A DNA stretch of 7,403 nucleotides from Caldilinea sp. (GCA_026389955.1 JAPLGY010000405.1:1-7403); one strand, 5' to 3'. Positions 1 to 6,210 are shown, counted from the first letter of the stretch. Program-made: numbers and translations. Notes: a model not told the origin generated them from the letters alone.

Positions 1-955
1 CTGGCATCAGATGCCGGGCGTGGAACTGGTCGGCTACTACGATCTGGCAAAGGAGGCAGCGGAGCGGGCAGCACAGCGTTACGGGGGCCAGGTGTTTGGA
101 TCGCTCGATGCGCTTCTGGCTGCGGTGGACCTGGTCGACATTTGTACCCCAGGCACTGCACACAAAACCAATGTGTTGGCGGCTGCGGCGGCGGGCAGGG
201 CGATCATCTGTGAAAAACCGCTGGCGCGGCATCTGGCCGATGCGGTCGAGATGGTCGAGTGCTGTGAGCGGCGGGGTGTGCCGCTCTTCCCAGCCCAGGT
301 TGTGCGTTTTTTCCCGATGTACAAACGGGTGAAGCAGGCGATCGACGCCGGCACCCTCGGCAAACCTGTGGTCTACCGCAGCGCTCGCTGCGGGAGCTTC
401 CCGCGGCCGGGCCGTGATTTTTCTGCGCCCTACTATGCGGATTTCAACCAGAGCGGTGGGGTGGTGCTCGACGTGGCGGTGCATGACATCGATTTTGCGC
501 GTTGGTGCTGCGGCGACGTCGAGCGGGTTTTTGCGCGCGGGCTGACCTTTTCTGGCAGACCATTCCAGGACCACGCGCTGATCACGCTGCGCTTTGTCTC
601 CGGGGCGATCGGCCACATTGAGGCCAGCTGGTCGCACCCGCGCACGACCTTCACCACGCGGGTCGAGGTTGCGGGCGAACACGGGCTGGCCGAGTGGGAT
701 TCTCAGGACCGTCCCCCGCTGCTGGTGGAGCTCTACGACGAGGCGCAGGGCTATCGACGCAGCGGGAGCAACCCGACCGCAGCGGTGGACGAGCCCTACT
801 ACGCCGAGCTGGCCCATTTTGTGGAGGTCGTCGAAGGCCGAGCGGCACCGCTGGTCACGGCTCGAGACGGCCTGGAGGCCGTGCGGGTGGCGTTGGCGGC
901 CATTGAATCGATGCGCTCCGGCAAGCCGGTTGTCATGCAGGAATTTGGAGGGTAA
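1..955 (+). CDS. Gfo/Idh/MocA family NAD(P)-dependent oxidoreductase, 5' partial
   Basis: Predicted cytoplasmic NAD(P)-dependent sugar or polyol dehydrogenase of the Gfo/Idh/MocA family; the substrate cannot be read from sequence. The reading frame is open to the left edge (codons for W-H-Q precede the ATG at 11), and the first-strand GxGxxG nucleotide loop is missing, so the ATG at 11 is not the true start and roughly 20 residues lie outside the window. Counting from that ATG, the fold hallmarks are present: acidic end of the second strand in VGYYD (about 7-11), CEKP with the family lysine (67-70), and GGVVLDVAVHDID with D154, H158 and D161, the usual catalytic/substrate region. The C-terminus ends with the family-typical DGLEAVRVALAAIESMRSG. 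It stops 4 bp before the next oxidoreductase, so the two are probably co-transcribed. Family assignment is secure; specificity is unknown. Confidence 0.9.
   Translation, partial: WHQMPGVELVGYYDLAKEAAERAAQRYGGQVFGSLDALLAAVDLVDICTPGTAHKTNVLAAAAAGRAIICEKPLARHLADAVEMVECCERRGVPLFPAQVVRFFPMYKRVKQAIDAGTLGKPVVYRSARCGSFPRPGRDFSAPYYADFNQSGGVVLDVAVHDIDFARWCCGDVERVFARGLTFSGRPFQDHALITLRFVSGAIGHIEASWSHPRTTFTTRVEVAGEHGLAEWDSQDRPPLLVELYDEAQGYRRSGSNPTAAVDEPYYAELAHFVEVVEGRAAPLVTARDGLEAVRVALAAIESMRSGKPVVMQEFGG
947..952 (+). promoter_or_regulatory. Shine-Dalgarno site for the second oxidoreductase
   Basis: GGAGGG lies inside the last codons of the upstream gene, 7 bp before the ATG at 960. This strong site fixes that start and suggests the two genes share a message. 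Confidence 0.75.
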
Positions 956-959
956 AGCC

Positions 960-1790
960 ATGAACAATCAGACAATTCGGGTCGGTTTTCTGGGGGTTGC
1001 CCACATGCATTCGGTCAGCTATGCCCAGAATCTGTTGGCAACGGCCGGGGTGGAGGTGGTCGGGATGTGGGACCGCAGCCCTGAGCTGGCAGCGCAGTGG
1101 GCCAGTCGGCTGGCTGTGCCCCACTTTGCCAGCGCCGAAGCGCTGCTGGCTGCAGGGCTAGATGCGGCCGTGGTGTGCAGCGAGAATGTCTACCATCGGT
1201 CGCTGGTCGAACAGGCTGCTGGCCGTGTGCGGGCGATTCTGTGTGAGAAGCCGATTGCCACCACAGTCGCCGACGCCCGTGCGATGATCCAGCGCTGTGC
1301 CGACACACAAACCCGACTGCAGATTGCTTTCCCGGTACGGTTTGCACCGGCTGTGGTCGAGCTCAAGCAGCAGCTGGATGCTGGCCTGTTGGGGGAGGTC
1401 TGGACGGTCAATTGCACCAACCACGGGTCGATGCCTGGCGGCTGGTTTGTCGATCCGGCGCTGGCAGGTGGAGGGGCCGTGCTTGACCATACGGTGCATG
1501 TGATTGACGTGCTGCGCTGGCTCTGGGATGCCGAGGTCACCGAGGTCTACGCCGAGATCGGCGACAGCCTGCTGCATCCCGGCCTGGGTATCGACGATGC
1601 CGGGCTGCTCTCGTTTACGTTGAGCAACGGCATCTACGGCACGCTCGACACCAGCTGGTCGCGGCCCAAAAGCTACCTGATCTGGGGGGATGTCAAGCTC
1701 GAGATTTTGGGCGAGCGGGGGGCGGTTCACGCCGACACGCTGCACCAATACATCACCCTGGCGTTGGCAGCGACATGGATCGCGGGCTGA
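960..1790 (+). CDS. Gfo/Idh/MocA family oxidoreductase, frameshifted and C-terminally truncated
   Basis: A second Gfo/Idh/MocA dehydrogenase-like protein, not a close copy of its upstream neighbour. The ATG follows a strong GGAGGG. The Rossmann start is VGFLGVAHMHS (residues 8-18), a variant in which GxLGxAHxH replaces the classic GxGxxG, as seen in a known branch of the family. CEKP is at 95-98, and GGAVLDHTVHVID supplies D176, H180 and D183. The frame ends after 276 residues with LALAATWIAG and TGA, while family members usually reach about 330. The normal C-terminal helix and strand are found at once in another frame (to 1933). The product therefore lacks its C-terminal segment and is probably unstable or inactive. 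No slippery heptamer is visible at the junction, so a mutation or assembly error is likelier than programmed frameshifting. Confidence 0.8.
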   Translation: MNNQTIRVGFLGVAHMHSVSYAQNLLATAGVEVVGMWDRSPELAAQWASRLAVPHFASAEALLAAGLDAAVVCSENVYHRSLVEQAAGRVRAILCEKPIATTVADARAMIQRCADTQTRLQIAFPVRFAPAVVELKQQLDAGLLGEVWTVNCTNHGSMPGGWFVDPALAGGGAVLDHTVHVIDVLRWLWDAEVTEVYAEIGDSLLHPGLGIDDAGLLSFTLSNGIYGTLDTSWSRPKSYLIWGDVKLEILGERGAVHADTLHQYITLALAATWIAG

Positions 1791-1933
1791 TGGTTGATTT
1801 TGTCGACATGGTGCGCAGCGGGCGTGAGCCTTCGATCTCTGGTGCCGATGGGCTGGCTGCGCTGGCGGTGGCGCTGGCAGCCTATGCTTCGTCGGCCAGC
1901 GGCCAGCCGGTACAGGTGGAAAAGATGGTGTAG
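1763..1933 (+). pseudogene. Out-of-frame C-terminal fragment of the second Gfo/Idh/MocA oxidoreductase
   Basis: This frame (codons from 1763) encodes GSDMDRGLMVDFVDMVRSGR, then EPSISGADGLAALAVALAAY, then SASGQPVQVEKMV and a TAG. This matches the canonical family C-terminus: a (G/S)D-rich turn, an F-(V/I)-x-x-(V/I)-R-x-G-R-x-P helix, then D-G-L-x-A-L-x-V-A-L-A-A-Y. It continues the protein beginning at 960 after a shift from that frame to the one a base earlier. Only 5 nt separate the last sensible upstream codon (CTG, 1758-1760) from the GSD codons, where family members usually carry roughly ten residues, so a short deletion not divisible by three is likely. It has no ribosome binding site of its own. 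Confidence 0.8.
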
Positions 1934-2013
1934 GCGACGCCCTCTTCTGGCTGGCGTCCTCCTCCTGCTGCCGGGCTGGCGGCAAGTTTGAAGATCGGGA
2001 AACGATAAAAATC

Positions 2014-2019
2014 GAGGGG
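2014..2019 (+). promoter_or_regulatory. Shine-Dalgarno site for the third oxidoreductase
   Basis: GAGGGG sits 4 bp before the ATG at 2024, at the end of a 90-bp gap after the broken gene. An A-rich patch (2000-2011) precedes it. No convincing -35/-10 pair is visible, so it is unclear whether a new transcript starts here or the gene is read from upstream. Confidence 0.6.
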
Positions 2020-2023
2020 CAGA

Positions 2024-3355
2024 ATGTCAAAACCTGTTGAACTGGTTGTGGTCGGTGCCGGCGCGCGGGGGGGCACGGCCTATGCCTCCTATGCGCTGCG
2101 CCACCCTGAAGAGGCGCGCATTGTCGGGGTGGCAGACCCCGACCCGCTCCGTCGAGAGCGGCTGGCAGAGCTGCACGACATCGACGACAGCCGCTGTTTT
2201 GTCTCCTGGGAGGAGATGATGGCGGCTGGCCAGCTGGCGGACGGCGCGATCGTGGCCACTCAGGACCAGATGCATGTCGAGCCGGCGATCGCGGCGATGG
2301 AGGCTGGCTACGCTGTGCTGCTGGAAAAACCGATGGCGCATACGCTCGAAGGGTCGGTGCAGCTCGTGCAGGCAGCGGAACGTACTGGCCGCGTGCTGCA
2401 GATCTGCCATGTGCTGCGCTATGCACCCTTCTGGCGCACATTGCACGCGGTGCTGGAGGCCGGGACGATCGGCGAGCTGGTCACGGTCGAGCACCGCGAG
2501 AACGTGGCCTACTGGCATATGGCCCACAGCTTTGTGCGGGGCAACTGGCGCAACAAAGGGCTCTCCAGCCCGATGATTCTGGCCAAGTGCTGCCACGACC
2601 TCGACGTGCTGGTCTGGAACCTCGACCAGCCTGTCAAGCGTCTGGCGTCGGTTGGCTCGCTGATGCACTATCGGTCGGAGAGCGTTGGACCTGAGATCCC
2701 GCTGCGCTGCACCGACGGCTGCCCGGTCGAGGCTACCTGCCCCTTCTCGGCGATCGGCATCTATCTGGACTACGAGCGCACCTTCCCGGGCACTCGCCAG
2801 CGGCTGGTCGCTGCCGGCAAAGACCCCGAAGCGCCTGAAGGCTGGCCATTCAGCATCATCGCCAACGATGTCAGCCGGGCTGGCCGGCGCCAGGCGATCG
2901 AGACAGGCCCGTATGGCCGGTGTGTCTACCGGTGTGACAACGACGTGGTCGACCACCAGACCGTTCTGATGGAGCTGGAGAGCGGCGCGTCGGTGACGCT
3001 GGTCATGCATGGCCATTCGTACGAAGAGCGGCGGACCATGCGCTACGACGGTACCAAGGGGACCCTGCGGGCGCGGGTCGACCCAGACGAGATCGAGATC
3101 AGCCTGTACGGCGCTCAGACCGAACGCATCACGATTCCGCCCAGCCCGACCGGGCACGGCGGCGGCGACGAGGGGATCCTGCACGATTTTGTGCGTGTGC
3201 TGCGTGGGGAGCTCGAGCCGCTGACAACGGCCCGTGTGTCGCTGGAGAGCCATCTGCTGGCGTTTGCTGCCGAGGATGCGCGGCTGAGCGGAGAAATGAT
3301 TCAAATGGCAAACTACCGGGTACGGGCCGAGGAACTGGCCCGGCAGCTGCGGTAG
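2024..3355 (+). CDS. Gfo/Idh/MocA family oxidoreductase, long subfamily with conserved cysteines
   Basis: Predicted cytoplasmic NAD(P)-dependent oxidoreductase of 443 residues, about 100 longer than the classic family. The Rossmann loop is VVVGAGARGG (8-17), the acidic residue after strand two is in VADPD (36-40), and the family lysine is in EKPMAHT (101-107). The motif that reads D-x-x-x-H-x-x-D in the two upstream genes is here LAKCCHDLD: H191 and D194 are kept, but the first Asp is Ala187, followed by Lys188. A central insertion of about 80 residues carries C229, C233 and C239 (RCTDGCPVEATCP), and C300 and C304 (GRCVYRCDNDVVDHQ) follow. This architecture recurs in a known but biochemically ill-defined branch of the family. 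The cysteines could bind a metal, but that is inference. The start is supported by GAGGGG at 4 bp. A 35-bp gap separates it from the anhydro-sugar kinase, suggesting one operon. Confidence 0.9.
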   Translation: MSKPVELVVVGAGARGGTAYASYALRHPEEARIVGVADPDPLRRERLAELHDIDDSRCFVSWEEMMAAGQLADGAIVATQDQMHVEPAIAAMEAGYAVLLEKPMAHTLEGSVQLVQAAERTGRVLQICHVLRYAPFWRTLHAVLEAGTIGELVTVEHRENVAYWHMAHSFVRGNWRNKGLSSPMILAKCCHDLDVLVWNLDQPVKRLASVGSLMHYRSESVGPEIPLRCTDGCPVEATCPFSAIGIYLDYERTFPGTRQRLVAAGKDPEAPEGWPFSIIANDVSRAGRRQAIETGPYGRCVYRCDNDVVDHQTVLMELESGASVTLVMHGHSYEERRTMRYDGTKGTLRARVDPDEIEISLYGAQTERITIPPSPTGHGGGDEGILHDFVRVLRGELEPLTTARVSLESHLLAFAAEDARLSGEMIQMANYRVRAEELARQLR

Positions 3356-3390
3356 CCGGGGGCTCTTGCGAGACAAGCAGACGGACGAGC

Positions 3391-4599
3391 ATGCGTGTTG
3401 CAGGGTTGATGAGCGGCACATCGGCGGACGGAATCGATGTAGCGATCGCCGAGATCACCGGTTTGCCGTTTGAGAGCGGGCAAGGCAGTGGGCTGGCGGT
3501 CGTGCCGCTGGCTTTTGAAACGGTTGTCTGGCCAGAAGCCCAGCGCAGGACGATCTTCGAACTGTTTGCTGGCCGTGCGACCCTGGCCCAGATCTGCCAG
3601 GCCAACTTCAGCCTGGGGGAGACCTTTGCCAGTGCGCTCTGCCAGGTTGTGGCCAGGGCCGGGTTGGATCTGGCGCAGATCGATCTGGTAGGCAGCCATG
3701 GCCAGACCCTCTGGCACGATGTTGCGGCGGACGGGCGGGTGACCAGCACGCTGCAGATTGGGGAGCCTGCGGTGATTGCTGCGCGCACTGGGGTCACGAC
3801 GGTGGGCGATTTTCGGGTGGCAGATGTTGCGGCAGGGGGGCAGGGTGCGCCGCTGGTGAGCATTTTTGACTGGCTGCTGCTGCGCCCGCCGCCGCCGCTG
3901 CCGGGGGAGGTGGGGGGGTGGCGGGCGATCCAGAACATTGGAGGCATCGGCAACGTCACGTTTTTGCCGCCGCTGGGGGTGGCAGCACTGCCGCTGGCCT
4001 TTGACACAGGGCCGGGCAATGTGCTGATCGACTGGGCTGCTCAGTTTGTCAGCGGCGGGCGTCTCGCCTACGATCGGGACGGCGAACTGGCAGTGCAGGG
4101 AAAGGTGCAGTCGGATCTGCTCGAACGGTGGCTGGCTCACCCCTATTACACGCACCGTCCTCCCAAAACGACCGGGCGAGAATTGTTCACGGCGGGGCTG
4201 GCCCAGCAGATGTGGGAGGAAGCTTCTGGGTTGCCGGCGGAGGATGTTGTGGCCACGATCACGGCGCTGACTGCGGCCAGCATTGTTGACGCGTACGTGC
4301 GTTTTGCACCCGGCCCGCTGGCAGAGGTGGTGGTCTCCGGCGGCGGCTTCCACAACCCGGTTTTGATGGCAGAACTCCGTTCCCGGCTGGCGGTTGGGCT
4401 GGGGCGTGAGGTTGCGTTGATCCCCCACGCTGCGCTGGGAATTGAGGGGGACGCCAAAGAGGCGTTGGCGTTCGCGCTGTTGGCCTATCTCTGTGTGCAC
4501 GGGGTGCCGGGAAATGTGCCGGCCTGTACGGGTGCGCTGCACCCTGCGCTGTTGGGCAAGGTGGCATTGGGGCGTACAGGTCGAGGCGTGGTTCGATGA
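3391..4599 (+). CDS. anmK: Anhydro-N-acetylmuramic acid kinase (AnmK family)
   Basis: AnmK hydrolyses the 1,6-anhydro ring of anhydroMurNAc while phosphorylating it with ATP, giving MurNAc-6-phosphate in cytoplasmic peptidoglycan recycling. Motifs run in the expected order: MSGTSADGID (7-16, phosphate loop), GSHGQTLWHD (101-110), GDFRVADVAAGGQGAPL (139-155), QNIGGIGNVT (181-190), AFDTGPGN (203-210, with D205 equivalent to the family's catalytic Asp), SGGGFHNP (316-323), GDAKEALAFALLAY (353-366) and a C-terminal TGA (380-382). At 402 residues it is somewhat longer than the usual 370-390, partly through a proline-rich insert RPPPPLPGEVGG (165-176). The first ATG is right because MRVAGLMSGTS is the canonical N-terminus, although its ribosome site is weak. 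It overlaps the next kinase by ATGA. No MurQ etherase gene is present in the window. Levoglucosan kinase is a homologue, so a different anhydro sugar is possible. Confidence 0.95.
   Translation: MRVAGLMSGTSADGIDVAIAEITGLPFESGQGSGLAVVPLAFETVVWPEAQRRTIFELFAGRATLAQICQANFSLGETFASALCQVVARAGLDLAQIDLVGSHGQTLWHDVAADGRVTSTLQIGEPAVIAARTGVTTVGDFRVADVAAGGQGAPLVSIFDWLLLRPPPPLPGEVGGWRAIQNIGGIGNVTFLPPLGVAALPLAFDTGPGNVLIDWAAQFVSGGRLAYDRDGELAVQGKVQSDLLERWLAHPYYTHRPPKTTGRELFTAGLAQQMWEEASGLPAEDVVATITALTAASIVDAYVRFAPGPLAEVVVSGGGFHNPVLMAELRSRLAVGLGREVALIPHAALGIEGDAKEALAFALLAYLCVHGVPGNVPACTGALHPALLGKVALGRTGRGVVR
3883..3927 (+). other. GC-only hairpin / potential G-quadruplex inside anmK
   Basis: The CCG-rich arm 3883-3893 can pair with 3917-3927 in an 11-bp stem of G-C pairs and one G.U. 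The G-rich half (3903-3925) has GGGGG, a run of seven G and GGG with short spacers, so the transcript could instead fold a G-quadruplex. The segment encodes the proline-rich insert between the GGQGAPL and NIGGIGN motifs of AnmK. The structure is seen directly; any effect on translation is inference. Confidence 0.5.
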
Positions 4600-5564
4600 A
4601 CGCCCGCTGGATTGCGTTGGGGATCGACGGGGGGGGCACCAAGACCCGCTGTGTTGCGATCAACCAGCAGGGGGAAGTGCTGGCGTTGACGACGGTTGGT
4701 TCGACCAACATTCAGGCAGTCGAGCACGGGACCGTGCGTGAGCGGCTGGCCGAGGGGGTGGTGACTGTGTTGTCGCATGCCAGTGCCGACCCAAAGGATG
4801 TGGCGGCGATCGGGCTGGGGATGTCGGGGGTGGGGCGGCCGGGTGATGTGGCGCTGGTGCGGCGTTGGGTGGCCGAGATGTTGCCGAACGCCTACGCCTA
4901 TATCGACAACGATGCAGTGGCAGCGCTGGCCAGCGGGACTGGAGGGGAACTCTACGGTGTGGTCGTCGTCAGCGGGACCGGCATGATTGTGTTGGGGGTC
5001 GACGCGGCAGGCCAGCGCCAGCGTGCGGGCGGATGGGGGGCCCTTCTGGGGGATCCGGGCGGTGGCTACAGCATCGGTGTGGCCATCCTCCAGGCCATCA
5101 CAGCGGCTGCTGACCACTGTGGTCCGCCCACGGTGCTGACCGGGCAGGTGCTGGAGCGGCTGCAGCTGCCAGAGATCGCCGGCCTGGTCCACTGGGCCTA
5201 CGGCCAGCCGGGCTGGGCCCATGTGGCCGGGCTGGCGCCGTTGGCGGAAACGTGTGCGGCGCAGGGGGACGAAGTTGCATTTCGGATTTTGACCTGGGCG
5301 GCTGACAACCTGGCCTGGCGTGCCGAGTCTGTGATCCGTCGGCTGGGAATGGCGCAGGAGCATTTCTCGATCGTGCTGGCAGGGGGCAACCTGACCCGGA
5401 AAGGGCTGTTGTGCTCGTTGTTGACGCACCGATTGGAAGAGATTGCACCGTACGCTGCGGTGACTCTGCCGTATCTTGATGCAGCGGCAGGCGCTGCGCT
5501 GCTGGCATGGCAACAGGCCAAAAAAGAGGGGTATGGTGAAGGCCATCCCACCAAGGAGATGTGA
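4596..5564 (+). CDS. BadF/BadG/BcrA/BcrD-type sugar kinase, probable N-acetylglucosamine (or MurNAc) kinase
   Basis: Predicted cytoplasmic ATP-dependent amino-sugar kinase of the ASKHA fold, 322 residues, normal length for the family. Visible motifs in order: IALGIDGGGTKTR (6-18, phosphate 1), GLGMSGVGRPGD (73-84), IDNDAVAAL (103-111; D106 is in the catalytic-Asp position), VVVVSGTGM (122-130, phosphate 2), RAGGWGALLGDPGGGYSIG (143-161, where most relatives have GDEGS) and VLAGGNL (260-266, adenosine motif). Relatives include human NAGK and Clostridium MurK, which phosphorylates both MurNAc and GlcNAc. The CoA-reductase activator branch is unlikely, because the cysteine cluster typical of those proteins is absent. 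The ATG overlaps the anmK stop as ATGA, so the two kinases are probably translationally coupled and act on products of the same cell-wall or chitin-type salvage route. Confidence 0.88.
   Translation: MNARWIALGIDGGGTKTRCVAINQQGEVLALTTVGSTNIQAVEHGTVRERLAEGVVTVLSHASADPKDVAAIGLGMSGVGRPGDVALVRRWVAEMLPNAYAYIDNDAVAALASGTGGELYGVVVVSGTGMIVLGVDAAGQRQRAGGWGALLGDPGGGYSIGVAILQAITAAADHCGPPTVLTGQVLERLQLPEIAGLVHWAYGQPGWAHVAGLAPLAETCAAQGDEVAFRILTWAADNLAWRAESVIRRLGMAQEHFSIVLAGGNLTRKGLLCSLLTHRLEEIAPYAAVTLPYLDAAAGAALLAWQQAKKEGYGEGHPTKEM
4812..4835 (+). other. Canonical G-quadruplex motif on the coding strand of the sugar kinase
   Basis: Four G-tracts (4812-4814, 4817-4820, 4826-4830, 4832-4835) are separated by loops of 2, 5 and 1 nt, which satisfies the G3+N1-7 rule. 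It encodes the conserved GLGMSGVG segment, so it may simply follow from GGG glycine codons. Confidence 0.45.
5553..5558 (+). promoter_or_regulatory. Shine-Dalgarno site that decides the msrA start
   Basis: AAGGAG in the last codons of the sugar kinase lies 8 bp before the ATG at 5567 but only 2 bp before an in-frame GTG at 5561. The spacing favours the ATG as the msrA start. Confidence 0.7.
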
Positions 5565-5566
5565 AG

Positions 5567-6112
5567 ATGAACGAAAAAGAGAAAGTGCTGGCAACGTTGG
5601 GGGGGGGCTGCTTCTGGTGTCTGGAAGCAGTCTATCTGGAGCTGACTGGGGTGAGCCGGGCAGTCTCGGGCTATGCAGGGGGGCGGGTCAAAAACCCGAC
5701 CTACCGGGAAGTCTGCAGCGGTGCGACCGGGCATGCCGAGGTTGTTCAGGTGAGCTTTGACCCGGCGGTGATCTGCTACGCCGACCTGCTGCGGATATTT
5801 TTTACGATCCACGACCCGACCACGTTGAACCGTCAGGGGGCAGATGTTGGGACGCAGTATCGTTCGGCCATTTTTTACCATGACGCCGGGCAGGAGCAGG
5901 ACGCGCGTGCGGTCATGGCGGAGGTCACGCAGCAAGGACTGTGGCCCAATCCGTTGGTGACCGAAGTGGTGCCGTTGACGATCTTTTATCCGGCGGAAGA
6001 GTACCACAGCGACTACTACCGGCGCAACCCGATGCAGCCGTACTGCCAGGTGGTGATTGCACCGAAGGTAGCCAAATTTCGCAAGCAATATCTTGAACGG
6101 CTCAAACGATAA
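5567..6112 (+). CDS. msrA: Peptide methionine sulfoxide reductase MsrA
   Basis: Reduces the S-epimer of methionine sulfoxide in oxidised proteins and free methionine, using thioredoxin; cytoplasmic, with no signal peptide. From the ATG at 5567 the protein has 181 residues, within the family range. The active-site loop is GGGCFWC (12-18), with C15 the catalytic nucleophile. Family residues follow: SGYAGG (34-39), E58 in TGHAEVV, D93 and Y98 in GADVGTQYRS, and EEYHSDYY (144-151). C160 in PYCQVVIAP is the likely resolving cysteine. It starts 2 bp after the sugar-kinase stop and is presumably co-transcribed, although its function is unrelated to sugar salvage. The loop glycines before the nucleophile are encoded by a run of nine G (5599-5607). 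No MsrB domain is fused. Confidence 0.96.
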   Translation: MNEKEKVLATLGGGCFWCLEAVYLELTGVSRAVSGYAGGRVKNPTYREVCSGATGHAEVVQVSFDPAVICYADLLRIFFTIHDPTTLNRQGADVGTQYRSAIFYHDAGQEQDARAVMAEVTQQGLWPNPLVTEVVPLTIFYPAEEYHSDYYRRNPMQPYCQVVIAPKVAKFRKQYLERLKR

Positions 6113-6124
6113 AGCAACTGCTCA

Positions 6125-6152
6125 GGCTGCTGGCAGGACACGACCAGCGGTC
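6125..6152 (+). terminator. Candidate terminator-type hairpin after msrA
   Basis: Thirteen bases past the msrA stop, 6125-6133 can pair with 6144-6152 in a 9-bp stem with two G.U pairs and a 10-nt loop. No U-tract follows, so it is not a classical intrinsic terminator. It could be a 3'-end-stabilising or Rho-associated structure. Confidence 0.35.
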
Positions 6153-6174
6153 CACAATTGTGCCTTCACACAAT
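6153..6174. promoter_or_regulatory. Candidate operator: ATTGTG-N6-CACAAT inverted repeat
   Basis: ATTGTG (6157-6162) and CACAAT (6169-6174) form a perfect 6-bp dyad with a 6-nt spacer. A further CACAAT at 6153-6158 makes the overlapping 10-bp palindrome CACAATTGTG (6153-6162). The arms and spacing equal those of the symmetric lac operator, but the centre CCTTCA lacks the central CG usual for LacI-family sites. It may bind a regulator; this is inference from symmetry only. Confidence 0.35.
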
Positions 6175-6210
6175 CGACATCCAGCCCAATCAAAATGTTG
6201 ATCGTTTTTG

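Noticed and set aside
11..13. ATG at 11 as the true start of the first gene
   Set aside because: The frame is open upstream to the window edge, and the protein from this ATG lacks the family's N-terminal nucleotide-binding loop.
1755..1790. Programmed ribosomal frameshift joining the two halves of the second oxidoreductase
   Set aside because: No X-XXY-YYZ slippery heptamer or obvious downstream pseudoknot is visible, and the sequence between the halves appears shorter than in relatives.
1969..1984. Terminator between the broken and third oxidoreductase (TGCCG-6nt-CGGCA)
   Set aside because: The stem has only five pairs and no T-tract follows; read-through seems likely.
2027..3421. Very long open frame on the minus strand opposite the third oxidoreductase; similar long minus-strand frames at 1158-2441, 3313-4542 and 4485-5594
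   Set aside because: They lie antisense to genes with clear family motifs. Their proteins are Arg/Pro/His/Gln-rich without recognisable domains, and they follow from GC-rich codon use on the other strand.
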